From positions 248,001 through 312,000 of the forward strand of contig NZ_BRLB01000001.1 in NCBI RefSeq assembly GCF_027923465.1: a DNA stretch of 64,000 nucleotides. The letters are read 5' to 3'. The DNA is from Vallitalea longa. Its GTDB lineage: Bacteria > Bacillota > Clostridia > Lachnospirales > Vallitaleaceae. Of this stretch, positions 52,882-63,259 are shown in pieces. A program made the position numbers and the translations under genes. The stretch's first letter is position 1; the number at the start of each line of letters is the position of its first letter. Under the pieces are notes generated by a model that saw only the letters and a program-made list of their open reading frames with translations, had not been told where the DNA came from and made no database searches.

Positions 52882-53613
52882 CTATTTTTTCATTGTCTTA
52901 TACACATCTCTTAGAGATATACCAAACATTCTCTTACAAGTTGATGCACAATGTGATGAGCCGCCAAATCCTGCTAACATACATGCTTCAGTGATATTCA
53001 TACCTTCACAATAGTATTTATAAGTTTTACGAAACTTTTCAAATGCCAGATAACTATGTAATGTCATACCTGTCTGTTCCCTGAATAGGTGGGATAACCT
53101 ACTCTTTGACAAATATACCTTATTGCTCAAATCTTCAACTATTGTTTTTTCAATAGTTTCTAATCCATTAATGTAAGATATGATTTTCTTAACTCTTTCT
53201 TCATAACAATAATCATATGAATTATCTATCCCACAGTAATGGAGCAATATTGAATCAAGTTTTTGTGTATTGTCCTTATTGTTTACATATTCCTTTATTA
53301 CTCTATCTACAATATCATCATCTATGACCTCATAAGGATTTCCCTTAAGATATTTTTCCTTTATAGGTACAGCATATCTGCTTATATCAGTAAATATAAA
53401 TACAATTGAACCTTCCTCATTTGTTTTTCCTGTATGTATAACATTTGAATCAATACAGATTCCACGACACTTGACATTTTCATTTTCAATCAACCATTCC
53501 ATCTCATCACCTAAAGAAATGATTATATGTGAAGCAAGATGTTTGTGGCGTTCTGGATTTTTATAATCTGCTAATATTATCATAGGATTACAGAATTTAA
53601 TGATTTCTGACAT
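52882..53613 (-). CDS. AraC family transcriptional regulator
   Basis: A 243-residue AraC protein. Residues ~145-243 hold the DNA-binding domain (EDLSNKVYLSKSRLSHLFREQTGMTLHSYLAFEKF and ITEACMLAGFGGSSHCASTCKRMFG). The N-terminal ~130 residues are a beta-rich sensor of the cupin-like type (MIILADYKNPERHKHLASHIIISLG). It is 24 bp downstream of the pyroglutamyl peptidase gene, so the pair forms an operon; effector unknown. Confidence 0.9.
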   Translation of the reverse strand: MSEIIKFCNPMIILADYKNPERHKHLASHIIISLGDEMEWLIENENVKCRGICIDSNVIHTGKTNEEGSIVFIFTDISRYAVPIKEKYLKGNPYEVIDDDIVDRVIKEYVNNKDNTQKLDSILLHYCGIDNSYDYCYEERVKKIISYINGLETIEKTIVEDLSNKVYLSKSRLSHLFREQTGMTLHSYLAFEKFRKTYKYYCEGMNITEACMLAGFGGSSHCASTCKRMFGISLRDVYKTMKK

Positions 53614-53637
53614 TCTTTTATCCCCTTAATTATCATT

Positions 53638-54279
53638 TTAATGTAATGTTCCAGCTGTATATATTATATCCCTATCATTTTCTATGATTATTTTAATTGC
53701 GAGTTCTATAGACTTAATCATCATATCCAAACTCATAGATGGCATATTTTTCTTATCCAACACTTGTTCAGGCAAATACGGTACATGTATAAATCCTCCT
53801 CTGATATTTGGATATTTAGTATCTATCAAATACATAAGACCATACATTAGATTGTTACATACGAATGTTCCTGCTGTATATGAGAGTGTTGCTGGTATAT
53901 TGTTTTCCTTCAATCCTTTTAAAATAGCTTTTACTGGCAATGTTGAAAAATATCCAATTTTGCCATCTACTTTTATAGGCTCATCAATTGGTTGCTTTCC
54001 TTCGTTATCTTGAATTCTAGCTTCGTTCAAGTTAAGGGCAAAACGTTCAATTCTTATGGCACATTCACCACCAGCCTGTCCAATACAGATTACGATATCT
54101 GGTTGCTCTTTTTCTATAATACTTTCTAGAATGTCTATTGATTTATTGAAAACAGTAGGTATCTCTTTTTTTATAATCTCACATTCACATATAACATCAG
54201 ACATCTGTCTTATTAGTTCATAAGATGGATTAATACTCTCTTCTCCAAATGGATCAAACCCTGTGATTAATACTTTCAT
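53638..54279 (-). CDS. pcp: Pyroglutamyl-peptidase I
   Basis: A 213-residue cysteine peptidase (family C15) removing N-terminal pyroglutamate in the cytosol. VLITGFDPFGEESINPSYE is the family N-terminus; catalytic residues are Glu78 (RIERFALNLNEARI), Cys141 (YTAGTFVCNNLMYG) and His165 (GFIHVPYLPEQ). Length and spacing match the family. The ATG has AAAGGAGATGA upstream. Coexpressed with the AraC regulator downstream. Confidence 0.96.
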   Translation of the reverse strand: MKVLITGFDPFGEESINPSYELIRQMSDVICECEIIKKEIPTVFNKSIDILESIIEKEQPDIVICIGQAGGECAIRIERFALNLNEARIQDNEGKQPIDEPIKVDGKIGYFSTLPVKAILKGLKENNIPATLSYTAGTFVCNNLMYGLMYLIDTKYPNIRGGFIHVPYLPEQVLDKKNMPSMSLDMMIKSIELAIKIIIENDRDIIYTAGTLH

Positions 54280-54520
54280 AGTTCATCTCCTTTACGTAGT
54301 TATTCTATCATATAATTATAAAACTGTGTTGAAATTCATTTATTTAAGAGTTCTGTTTTGTTACATCAACTAATAAAATAGAATAAGCAAAATTCATCTC
54401 TAATATTTTTATTATCTCAAGACATTTCAATGTTTTATATTCAATTGACAGTATATACTTATAAATGTATAATTTAATTAATAAAAATTAGCAATATTGC
54501 TAATATAAGGGAGGTTAAAT

Positions 54521-55702
54521 ATGAAGAAATACATATCCATTTTATTAGTTCTATGTATGAGTTTTTGTTTTGGATGCACACCCGTCCAAGAATCTTCTGA
54601 ACATGGACAAGATGAAAAGGTGATAATTTGCCCTAATTTACCTGAACCTTTAATTTATGACAGAGAAAATATTGATAGCATTGAAGAAGTGAGAGATGAA
54701 ATTTCAGGCAGATATGAATTCAGAGGATATGATTTATCTAAACTTGCTGTTAGCTACAATAATATTTTGTTTTCTGTATTTGATACTAATACAAAATGGC
54801 CTGAAGATTTTCAAACGAATGTAGATATAGATAAAATAATAGAATATGGCAAAAATCCTGGTTTAGATATCAAAAAACTACATGAAAAAGGTCTAACTGG
54901 AAAAGATATCAATGTTGCCGTTATAGATACTAGACTTCTCCTAGATCATTGTGAATATGAAGACCGATTAGTATATTATGAAGAAATGTATAAAATGAGT
55001 GGTCCTGCACATTATCATGGTACACCAATAACATCTATTCTAGCTGGTAAAAATGTAGGAATTCTTCCAGAAGCTAACATATATTATTTCGCTTATACTG
55101 ATGGTATTATTGATTATGAAGAAGCTTATTTACATCTAAGTAATGCCATAAGAAAAATTATAGAAATCAATACCAACCTACCTGATGAACAGAAAATAAA
55201 AGTAGTTTCCATTTCTTCCGGATGGGATAACGAAACTGAGAATGGTAAAAAAGTTACTGAAGCTATTGAATTGGCAAAGAAAGAGGGACTATTCGTAATA
55301 TCTGCAAAATTATTAGATACTCATAATTATTATTATGACGGTGCTCTAAGAGAACCTTTATCAAATCCTGATTCATTTGATTCATATAAATTAAAAGATT
55401 ATATATTTCCATTTTATCAAGATAAAAAAGGTATATTGTTGATACCAATGGATGCCAGATATGTTGCAAGTGCCACAGGTAATGAAGATTATGTTATGTA
55501 TACTAGAGGTGCATGGAGTATGGTTGTACCTTATATTAGCGGATTATATGCATTGGCATGTCAAGTCAACGAAAACATTACACCTGATGAATTCTGGACA
55601 CAAGCAATTCTAACTGGTGATCTTATGGATGGAGGGAAAGCTAATAACCAGGTTCTAGTTAATCCTACTAAGCTATTTGAGGCTATTAAAAAATTGAATT
55701 AA
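54521..55702 (+). CDS. Subtilisin-like (S8) serine peptidase lipoprotein
   Basis: A 393-residue lipoprotein (signal MKKYISILLVLCMSFCFGC, Cys19). The subtilase core begins near residue 120: VAVIDTRLLLDH (Asp136), HYHGTPITSILAG (His166), and GAWSMVVPYISGLYAL (Ser333, in place of the usual GTSMA-P-h-h-A-G). The oxyanion Asn segment is less clear, so activity is likely but unproven. The ~100 residues after the lipobox could be a propeptide-like region. GGGAGG is 7 bases before ATG. It is a single-gene unit on the plus strand with its own terminator. Confidence 0.82.
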   Translation: MKKYISILLVLCMSFCFGCTPVQESSEHGQDEKVIICPNLPEPLIYDRENIDSIEEVRDEISGRYEFRGYDLSKLAVSYNNILFSVFDTNTKWPEDFQTNVDIDKIIEYGKNPGLDIKKLHEKGLTGKDINVAVIDTRLLLDHCEYEDRLVYYEEMYKMSGPAHYHGTPITSILAGKNVGILPEANIYYFAYTDGIIDYEEAYLHLSNAIRKIIEINTNLPDEQKIKVVSISSGWDNETENGKKVTEAIELAKKEGLFVISAKLLDTHNYYYDGALREPLSNPDSFDSYKLKDYIFPFYQDKKGILLIPMDARYVASATGNEDYVMYTRGAWSMVVPYISGLYALACQVNENITPDEFWTQAILTGDLMDGGKANNQVLVNPTKLFEAIKKLN

Positions 55703-55716
55703 TATATAAATATAAC

Positions 55717-55752
55717 AAAAGTAAAGGTAAAAAATAATACCTTTACTTTTTT
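55717..55752 (+). terminator. Terminator of the S8 peptidase gene
   Basis: AAAAGTAAAGGTA (55717-55729) and TACCTTTACTTTT (55738-55750) form a perfect 13-bp stem with T residues after it. Confidence 0.9.
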
Positions 55753-55903
55753 ACGTAGCATATTCTAACTGTTTATTAAGATGAATATCATTATTATATC
55801 TAATTAACATTTCTTATTTATAACTTTTTGATTTACCCTTTATTCTTTCTCTAATTCTTTTCTTTTATCAGCTAACTGACTTAAGTAATTTGAGATTTAT
55901 TTT

Positions 55904-56499
55904 TCAACTAACACTCTTGAACAATTTATTATAAAGTGAATTCCTTTCTGATTTTTATTATGCTTTCCACTGTCCACAACTTTTCCAGAATCAATTAAAT
56001 ATATTTCATCACTTTCTACAATTGAAGCTATTTTATGACTGATGAAAATTACTATTGCATTTTTACTAACTTCTTTAAAAATAGATACTACATTTTTTTC
56101 AGATTGTCCGTCCAAATTTGCTGTCACTTCATCACATACATATATTTTAGTATTTCTTAGTAATGCACGAACAAGACTCAGTTTTTGCTTTTGCCCACTA
56201 GAAAGAGTAAAAGCTCCTTCTCCAATTACTGTTTCATATTTTTCAGGAAGTGTATTTATATAATCGTCTATACCAACTTTTTTGCACAAATCAATGATTT
56301 CTTCATCGGTTGCATTTTCATTCCCCAATTTCATGTTATTGAATATAGTATCATCAAAGAAAAAATCTTCTTTTTGAATGTAAGTTATATTCTCTCTTAA
56401 ATATTCTTTTGATACATCCTTATAATCTCTCTGATTTATTTTCAATTCTACAGCATCAATATCATACAATTTTATCAATAATTTGGCAAAAGTACTTTT
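55904..56499 (-). pseudogene. Remnant of an ABC exporter ATPase domain
   Basis: The reading frame encodes the second half of a nucleotide-binding domain: it begins inside Walker A (K-S-T-F-A-K-L-L-I-K-L-Y), preceded directly by an in-frame TAG, and runs through ITYIQKEDFFFDDTI, FTLSSGQKQKLSLVRALL and IYVCDEVTANLDG. Near the end the frame shifts: the expected tail NSLYNKLFKSVS and TGA (55904-55906) lie in another frame. The transmembrane part and the first third of the ATPase are missing. No start codon with a ribosome site is present. It is the decayed last member of the iron-type ABC operon, probably once a full half-transporter like its two upstream neighbours. Confidence 0.85.
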
Positions 56500-56576
56500 C
56501 TAAAATGAAAGTTGCTTCTTTTTAACACAATAAGTAAACTAAAAATCATCAATTCCAAGCTTATGTAAGAAATCGA

Positions 56577-57182
56577 TTACCTAGCAATACCTGCTTTCAG
56601 AAAATGCTTATGCAACATTTTTCTACCCCACAAGCAACCTAATACAGATGTAATTATAGTTAACACACTTAATATTATCATTAACTCTGGAGTCATGATT
56701 TCTATACATTTTTGTGCGACTGGTAGAGATTGACTGCCTTTCTGTGCATATAATTTAATGTATTCTTCTTGCATATATAGGAAAGGATAATATTCACCAA
56801 GTGCCAATCCCAACATATAGCATGAATATCCTATCGCAATAGATACGAATTTCTTTCTACCTAATATGTTATAGATTATCTCTCCTATTATTCCTCCTGC
56901 TAAAGTTGTTATAAACATACTACCACCAGGTGCCATATTAAATAGTACAAGTCCTAACAGTGCACTACTTATTATGAATATACCTCTCATGGGTGCTTTA
57001 GTTATCATCAACATGAAAATCAATCCACCAATGGTAGATAGAATTAGAGGCAGTATTATTAAAATAGGTGGGAAAAATCCTACTGTACACGCTATAGCTC
57101 CAAACACTACTATAAGTAGAGCATTAAATATACCTATTGTTATCAAATCTTTTACTTTACTATTGTTTTTGGTATTACTCAT
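56577..57182 (-). CDS. MptD/Trep_Strep family ECF transporter S component
   Basis: A 201-residue, six-helix membrane protein of the MptD (Trep_Strep) family, starting KVKDLITIGIFNALLIVVFGAIAC, with FNMAPGGSMFITTLAGGIIGEIIY and the C-terminal GCLWGRKMLHKHFLKAGI. It would be the substrate-specific subunit of an energy-coupling-factor importer whose T and A subunits are encoded just upstream. Its ATG overlaps the double ATPase stop by 4 bp. In characterised operons this family stands beside YbtP/YbtQ-like half-transporters and siderophore genes, so an iron chelate is the likely cargo. Confidence 0.88.
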   Translation of the reverse strand: MSNTKNNSKVKDLITIGIFNALLIVVFGAIACTVGFFPPILIILPLILSTIGGLIFMLMITKAPMRGIFIISSALLGLVLFNMAPGGSMFITTLAGGIIGEIIYNILGRKKFVSIAIGYSCYMLGLALGEYYPFLYMQEEYIKLYAQKGSQSLPVAQKCIEIMTPELMIILSVLTIITSVLGCLWGRKMLHKHFLKAGIAR

Positions 57183-58675
57183 GCCAAATTCTCCTTTATG
57201 TAATTATTTTTTTCGTTATTCATATTACGAAAGGTAATAGTTTTATCTTCGTTCAATCTGAGTATCTTATTGAATGTAATGCTTGCGAATTCTTCATCGT
57301 GGGTAATAACAAATATGCATCTATTACCATTTGATATTTTTTTTATTGCACTACTAACTTGTTTCATGTTAGCTGCGTCTAATCCACTTGTTGGTTCATC
57401 AAAAAATAGTAATCTTGAATCTTTCATACACGCCATAGCTATCGCTAATCTTTGTTTTTGCCCACCTGAAAGTGATGCTGGATGTCTATCAATGTATTTT
57501 AATAGATTAAAAAACTCCAAGTATTTTCTTGCTTTATCTCTTATTTCTTCTGAATCTTTTAATCCGATGATCATTTCCTCCAATACACTAGGAGCGAATA
57601 GCTGATAATCTACATCCTGCATTACATAAGTTGAATTCTTGATTCTTACACGTTTTGATGTCTTCTTATTATCTATGTATATTTCACCTTTATTAGGTTT
57701 TTCAAGTCCCATCAGAATTTTTAATAATGTACTTTTACCAGCTCCATTTTTACCTATTATTCCTATAATATCCCCGCCATAAGTATTAAATGAGATATTA
57801 TCTAATATGTTCTTTCCTCCTCTATATTTAAAAGATAAATTCATTGCTTTCAGTATAGGAGGATTAGTATTTCTTGTATCTTGACTATTTCTATATTTAA
57901 TTATATCTATAGGGCTTATATTTAATTGTCTAAGATCATTTTTAGCGAGCCATAGTGGTGATTTTTTTATAAAATCTTTCCCATCTATTATTTCCTTAAT
58001 CTTACCCTCTTCCATATATACAACTCTATCAGCTAGGTTTTTAAGATAATTAAGTCTATGTTCTGATATTATTATAGTGTGTCCTTTTTCTTTTAATTTC
58101 TTCAATATCTCGCCTAGTTGCTTAGTCCCTTCGTAATCTAGATTAGAAGAAGGTTCATCAAGTACATATATAAAAGCTCCAAGAGTATATACAGATGCAA
58201 TAGCAATTTTTTGTTTTTCACCACTTGATAAATTAAGTAGACTCTTATTGATTAAATTATTAAGCTTAAGATCATAAACTGATTTCTTTATGTTCTCTTG
58301 AATGATCTCACAATCAATTCCATAATTCTCACTTGAAAATGGAATTTCGGTTTTAACATGCAAAGTAAAAAATTGTGAGCGAGGATCTTGGAAAACGGAT
58401 CCTACTTCACGGGATATCTCTCTTATTGAGTCCTTAATTAAATCATGTTCCCATACCTTAGCGTTACCTTGAAATTCTCCTTTATAGAAATTAGAAATCA
58501 ACCCATTAACACATCTTGTTAAGGTAGTTTTTCCACATCCACTTTTTCCTGTAAGTACAATGAATTCTCCTTCTTCTATTGTAAGATTAATATCTGATAA
58601 TGCTTTTTCGTTACTACCTTCATATTTGAAATACAAATGTCTATAGTCAATAACTGTTTTTGTATTTTTTAACAT
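57179..58675 (-). CDS. ECF transporter double ATPase (two ABC domains)
   Basis: A 498-residue protein with two complete ABC domains in one chain, replacing separate EcfA1 and EcfA2. First domain: Walker A TGKSGCGKTT, signature LSSGEKQKIAIA, Walker B IYVLDEPSSNLD, H-loop IIISEHRLNYL. Second domain: GKNGAGKST, YQLFAPSVLEE (Q-loop region), LSGGQKQRLAIAMA, LLFFDEPTSGLD, FVITHDEEFA. It couples ATP hydrolysis to the EcfT protein encoded 27 bp upstream and the S component overlapping downstream. Confidence 0.94.
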   Translation of the reverse strand: MLKNTKTVIDYRHLYFKYEGSNEKALSDINLTIEEGEFIVLTGKSGCGKTTLTRCVNGLISNFYKGEFQGNAKVWEHDLIKDSIREISREVGSVFQDPRSQFFTLHVKTEIPFSSENYGIDCEIIQENIKKSVYDLKLNNLINKSLLNLSSGEKQKIAIASVYTLGAFIYVLDEPSSNLDYEGTKQLGEILKKLKEKGHTIIISEHRLNYLKNLADRVVYMEEGKIKEIIDGKDFIKKSPLWLAKNDLRQLNISPIDIIKYRNSQDTRNTNPPILKAMNLSFKYRGGKNILDNISFNTYGGDIIGIIGKNGAGKSTLLKILMGLEKPNKGEIYIDNKKTSKRVRIKNSTYVMQDVDYQLFAPSVLEEMIIGLKDSEEIRDKARKYLEFFNLLKYIDRHPASLSGGQKQRLAIAMACMKDSRLLFFDEPTSGLDAANMKQVSSAIKKISNGNRCIFVITHDEEFASITFNKILRLNEDKTITFRNMNNEKNNYIKENLA

Positions 58676-58701
58676 AATATACTCCTTAATAATTTCATTC
58701 T

Positions 58702-59430
58702 TTAATTGAAAAACAAATAATTCTTATCAATAAAAACAATTAAAGCCGCTAAACATATGAAAGCGATACAATAACATCCATCAATAAAATCAAATCTTAC
58801 TTTTGTAGTGCAAGTACGTTTATTATTGAGGTCTAATCCTTTGCAAAGAGTGGCTGCTGATAATTCATCAGCAATCTTAGCACTTCTAATCAATAATGGC
58901 ATCATAAAATTTTCAATCATTTTGACTGGATGCATTATAAACCCTATAACAGAAGTATTTAGTCCTCTCATTTTAAGACTAATTCTTACATTACTTATCT
59001 CTTCAGTAATCGTTGGTATATACCTATACACAACTGCTAATGGAATAATAAATATTTTTGGTATTTTCATATGTTCTAATGCAGTAATCATTTCATTCAT
59101 ATGATTTTTATTAAACATAACAAAGCAAACCATATATATAGGTATTACATGTAATAATAAGATAATTATCATTGATATAATCATACTAATATAATAGGTC
59201 GAGATTAAGGTTAATGCTTTTCTTGCAACTATTAATACATTATAGACCACAAAAAAACGAATAGCTTTCTTCTGCATTTTCTGGCATAACATTAATATAT
59301 CCACAATAAGGAAAAGTACATATAGCATTGTTAATTGAAAAAGCATACAACTTAATACAGATACCACGATAACCAAAAATATTAAAACACGAGGGTCCGG
59401 TTTTGATGTCTTAAAGTCTAATATATTCAT
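58702..59430 (-). CDS. ECF transporter T component (EcfT/CbiQ family)
   Basis: A 242-residue membrane protein with about five helices in the first two thirds and the coupling-helix motif of EcfT: ISLKMRGLNTSVIGF and ISAATL-type AKIADELSAATLCKGL (Ala-Arg-Gly-like signature degenerate). It transmits ATPase movements to the S component. It lies between the ABC pair and the double ATPase in the same operon. Confidence 0.9.
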   Translation of the reverse strand: MNILDFKTSKPDPRVLIFLVIVVSVLSCMLFQLTMLYVLFLIVDILMLCQKMQKKAIRFFVVYNVLIVARKALTLISTYYISMIISMIIILLLHVIPIYMVCFVMFNKNHMNEMITALEHMKIPKIFIIPLAVVYRYIPTITEEISNVRISLKMRGLNTSVIGFIMHPVKMIENFMMPLLIRSAKIADELSAATLCKGLDLNNKRTCTTKVRFDFIDGCYCIAFICLAALIVFIDKNYLFFN

Positions 59431-59518
59431 TGAATCAACCTTTATCTATTATTTTTAGTCTCAACTTTCCTTAATGGATATTGGGAAAGTTAAGATTAAT
59501 TAATATATTATTATCTAG

Positions 59519-61267
59519 TTAAACAATACTCCATCCTTCTGCTTTCTCACGTATTGACAAGAAATTTTTATATATACCCTCCTCTTTTAATAATTGGTCG
59601 TGACTTCCTTTTTGTACTATTTCTCCATTATCTACAACTAAAATCTGATCTGCATTTTGAATTGTTGCTAATCTATGAGCTATTGTAATCATAGTTTTCC
59701 CTTCTACAAGTGAACTTATCGCTCTTTGAATTTCATATTCGTTTTCCGGGTCGACACTTGCAGTGGCTTCATCTAATATTACTATAGGAGCATCTTTCAA
59801 TATAGCTCTTGCAATGGAAATCCTTTGCTTTTCTCCACCTGATAATGTTGAACCAGCATCCCCTATCATTGTGTCATATTTGTCTGGTAAACTCATAATA
59901 AAATCATGGCACCTAGCTTTTTTAGCAGCTTTTATGATATCTTTTTTACTTGCATTCGGATTACCGAATCTAATATTGTTATATATTGTGTCATGGAACA
60001 AATACACGTTTTGAAATACCATGCTAATATTTTCTAAAAGACCGTCACACTTCATGTTTTTAATGTTTTGTCCACCTATCAATATTTTCCCATCATTAAC
60101 ATCATAAAATCTTGCTATTAAATTACATATGGTCGTTTTACCACTACCAGAAGCTCCTATAATAGCTGTAGTAGATTTCTGAGGAATATTAAAAGAAACA
60201 TTCTTTAATATCTCATTTTTATCATAAGCGAAACTAACATTCTCAAATTCTATATCATATGAGGATAGTTCTTTATTTACTCCCTTCTCATCTATATATT
60301 CAGCACTGTTGATTTTATCTAGTTTATCCATTGTCTCATCAATAAGTTCTAATACATGTGTAGCATTATTGATTACTTCAACATTACCAAAAATAACAAA
60401 GGAGAACATAATCATCATAATCATTGTTGGCATATCCATTGTTCCCTTATTAGCCATTAAAGCTGATACACAGATAATAGCTATAGAGGCAATCTTTAGA
60501 GATAAAACATGAAAACTATTGAATACAATGAATTCTTTCTCTATTTTAATATTGATATCTTTACTTTTTTTATAAGCATCTTCTATACCTTTTCTTGAAA
60601 CACCTTCTTGCTTAAAAGCTTTTACAATTGGTATTCCTCTCAGATATTCTATTGTAGAAGCAATCATTGATTCTTGAGCATATTGATGCTCTGGTGCATT
60701 TTTATCACTTTTATTTCCTAATAGTTTCAAGAAGAATGCTGATAGCAAAACACCAGCAAAACATATTAATCCAATCTCAACCTTATAGAATAATAAACAC
60801 AATATCATAGTAAAAACACAAATGTATCCGTTAACTACAGTATCAATCATTTTCATTCCGTACATTTCTACAAACGAAAGATCTGTCGTTACAGATGCTG
60901 CTATTTCTCCCGCATTATGATTGTCAAAAAATCCTAATGATACTCTTTTTAATATATTACCTATCTCTATCCTTTGGTCTGCTGTAACTTCATATGCAAC
61001 ACTTTCTTGAGATTTTGCCTTTAGATAAGAAAACAAAAATCTCCCTAGTAGAGCAATAATCATGAAGCCTAATAAATACAGAACATAATCTGTTGTCAAT
61101 TTTTTTGTTCCATTCATATCTTCAATAACAAGATTTAATCCAATGGCAGTTCCCATAATTGGCATTGCTATGAATAATGAGTTGAAGAAAGAATATACAA
61201 ATCCTTTATATATACGTTTTTTTCTGTCTCCTGTCCATCTAATTATTCTTTTTATTGTTCTAAACAC
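59519..61267 (-). CDS. ABC half-transporter, YbtQ/IrtB-like (second of pair)
   Basis: A 582-residue fusion of six membrane helices and an ATPase. Walker A IIGASGSGKTT, signature LSGGEKQRISIARAIL, Walker B IVILDEATASVD, H-loop TIAHRLATI. It overlaps the partner gene by 8 bp, so the two form a heterodimer. Although built like an exporter, relatives next to siderophore systems (YbtP/YbtQ, IrtA/IrtB) import iron chelates. The Fur box upstream of the operon supports that role. Lipid or peptide export is the alternative. Confidence 0.92.
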   Translation of the reverse strand: MFRTIKRIIRWTGDRKKRIYKGFVYSFFNSLFIAMPIMGTAIGLNLVIEDMNGTKKLTTDYVLYLLGFMIIALLGRFLFSYLKAKSQESVAYEVTADQRIEIGNILKRVSLGFFDNHNAGEIAASVTTDLSFVEMYGMKMIDTVVNGYICVFTMILCLLFYKVEIGLICFAGVLLSAFFLKLLGNKSDKNAPEHQYAQESMIASTIEYLRGIPIVKAFKQEGVSRKGIEDAYKKSKDINIKIEKEFIVFNSFHVLSLKIASIAIICVSALMANKGTMDMPTMIMMIMFSFVIFGNVEVINNATHVLELIDETMDKLDKINSAEYIDEKGVNKELSSYDIEFENVSFAYDKNEILKNVSFNIPQKSTTAIIGASGSGKTTICNLIARFYDVNDGKILIGGQNIKNMKCDGLLENISMVFQNVYLFHDTIYNNIRFGNPNASKKDIIKAAKKARCHDFIMSLPDKYDTMIGDAGSTLSGGEKQRISIARAILKDAPIVILDEATASVDPENEYEIQRAISSLVEGKTMITIAHRLATIQNADQILVVDNGEIVQKGSHDQLLKEEGIYKNFLSIREKAEGWSIV

Positions 61268-63062
61268 TTAATTGCACCTCACTATCACTTGATTTGTTAC
61301 TACTGGCAGCCCAATGTTTACTTCCAATATGTGCGTCCCACATGTTTTTATATAAACTTGACTTACTTAATAGCTCTTCATGCTCACCAATATCTCTGAT
61401 CTTTCCATTATTCAATATCACGATTTTATCTGCATTCTTTATTGTTGATAGCCTGTGAGCAATTACCAATAACGTCTTACCTTTTGTCAATTCCGCTATT
61501 GATTTTTGAATTTTATCTTCATTTTCTGGATCAGTAAAAGCTGTTGCTTCATCAAGTATAACTATAGGAGAATTCTTCAATATAGCTCTTGCAATAGCGA
61601 TTCTTTGTTTTTCTCCACCTGAGAGTTTACCTCCTGCTTCACCAGCAGTAGTATCATACTTGTTATCCAGTTTTTCAATAAATTCATGACAACAAGCTGC
61701 TTTTGAAGCTCTAATTACTTCTTCATCAGATGCATTAATATTACCCAATCTGATATTTTCCATTAATGAGCAATTGAATAGAAAATTATCTTGCGTTACA
61801 TAACTTATTGAATCCATTAGCTGATCTATAGGAATGTCTTTGATATTAACACCATCTATTTTGATTTCTCCTTCACTTACATCCCAGAACCTCACCAGCA
61901 TTCTAGCTATTGTTGATTTTCCGCTACCTGAAGCTCCAACAAAAGCTATAAATTGCCCCTCTTTTATATTCAAATTAATATCTATTAAAGCACTTTTATC
62001 ATCGTTTTTAACTTCATTGTCGTTATCATAAGAAAAAGTTACATTGTTGAATTGTATGTTATATGAGTTCAGTTTTTTCTTCTTTGATGCGTTTGGTAAT
62101 TCATCTATACCAACATATTCATATGCATCTCTTAACGCAAATTGTATAGATTTCAGATCATTTACAAGTACGGTAAAATTAGTAAGTGCACCAACGATAC
62201 CAAGAGATAATAACAAGCACATTGTCAAATCAGCTGGATTTAGTGAACCTTTAATATATAGATATAAACCTACTGGTAATGTTCCTAATAGTGAAGTTGG
62301 TAAAGCAGAACTTGCGAAATTAATTAACTTCCAAGTACTTTTAAACCAATCCAATGTGTAATTTTTAAATTCATTAACCGCTTTTTCAAATTTTTCATAT
62401 GATTTAGCTGATTGGTTAAATGCTTTTATCACTTGAATTCCTTCTATATACTCTACTATAACACTGTTGACATGATTACTTGATTTCATGTAATCATCGT
62501 ATTTTTCATTATACGTTTTCATTACAATACCATAAGCTATACCTCCAATAAAAACTGAAATCAACGATGCTAGTGCCATTCGCCAATCTATAATTATAAG
62601 ATATATTAGGACACATATAGATAATATAAGATTAGAAAGACTCTCTGGTATCATATGTGCTAACGGGATTTCTATAGTTTCAACTCTATCAACTATTGTA
62701 TTTTTTATTTTACCCGCTGATTCATTAAGCACTACTCCTAATGGTACTTTCATTAATTTATCACATATAGATAATCTAATGCTCTGTAATATTCTATATG
62801 CAGATATGTGTGACAATACAGTAGAAAAACTATGGAATGCTACCTTGGTTACATAACCAGCCAAACCTATTCCCGACCAATATATTATGTTATCAGTAGT
62901 CTGGTTTCCATCAAAGAATAACATGAAAATACGATACACTGCTATATAAGGAACAATTCCTCCAAATACACTTATTACAGCAAAGAAAACCGATATTACT
63001 AACTTGAATTTACATTCTTTTGCATAAAATGAAACGATACTTAACCAATTTTTTTTCTTCAT
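61260..63062 (-). CDS. ABC half-transporter, YbtP/IrtA-like (first of pair)
   Basis: A 600-residue half-transporter with six N-terminal helices (SVFFAVISVFGGIVPYIAVYRI) and an ATPase: Walker A FVGASGSGKST near 375, Q-loop YVTQDNFLF, signature LSGGEKQRIAIARAIL, Walker B IVILDEATAFTD, H-loop VIAHRLSTI. First gene of the operon, preceded by a promoter with a Fur-like box. It pairs with the next gene (8-bp overlap). Both ATPase domains look catalytically complete. Confidence 0.92.
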   Translation of the reverse strand: MKKKNWLSIVSFYAKECKFKLVISVFFAVISVFGGIVPYIAVYRIFMLFFDGNQTTDNIIYWSGIGLAGYVTKVAFHSFSTVLSHISAYRILQSIRLSICDKLMKVPLGVVLNESAGKIKNTIVDRVETIEIPLAHMIPESLSNLILSICVLIYLIIIDWRMALASLISVFIGGIAYGIVMKTYNEKYDDYMKSSNHVNSVIVEYIEGIQVIKAFNQSAKSYEKFEKAVNEFKNYTLDWFKSTWKLINFASSALPTSLLGTLPVGLYLYIKGSLNPADLTMCLLLSLGIVGALTNFTVLVNDLKSIQFALRDAYEYVGIDELPNASKKKKLNSYNIQFNNVTFSYDNDNEVKNDDKSALIDINLNIKEGQFIAFVGASGSGKSTIARMLVRFWDVSEGEIKIDGVNIKDIPIDQLMDSISYVTQDNFLFNCSLMENIRLGNINASDEEVIRASKAACCHEFIEKLDNKYDTTAGEAGGKLSGGEKQRIAIARAILKNSPIVILDEATAFTDPENEDKIQKSIAELTKGKTLLVIAHRLSTIKNADKIVILNNGKIRDIGEHEELLSKSSLYKNMWDAHIGSKHWAASSNKSSDSEVQLSV

Positions 63063-63259
63063 TCATATCCCTCTATTTTTATTTATTTGAATATTATGTA
63101 CCTATTACCTGAATTGCTAGTAAGATATTTATTTATTGATAGTATGCATAGTTAATCCTTATGTGCAATTACCTCCTTATTTTATTAAAATTATATATCA
63201 ATATAACTCGCTAAATTTCATATTGATACACTACTTATAAATCATAATATTTCATAACA

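Noticed and set aside
59463-59491. Inverted repeat AACTTTCC/GGAAAGTT between ABC and EcfT genes
   Set aside because: No T-run in the sense of transcription, and downstream genes look cotranscribed; not called as terminator.
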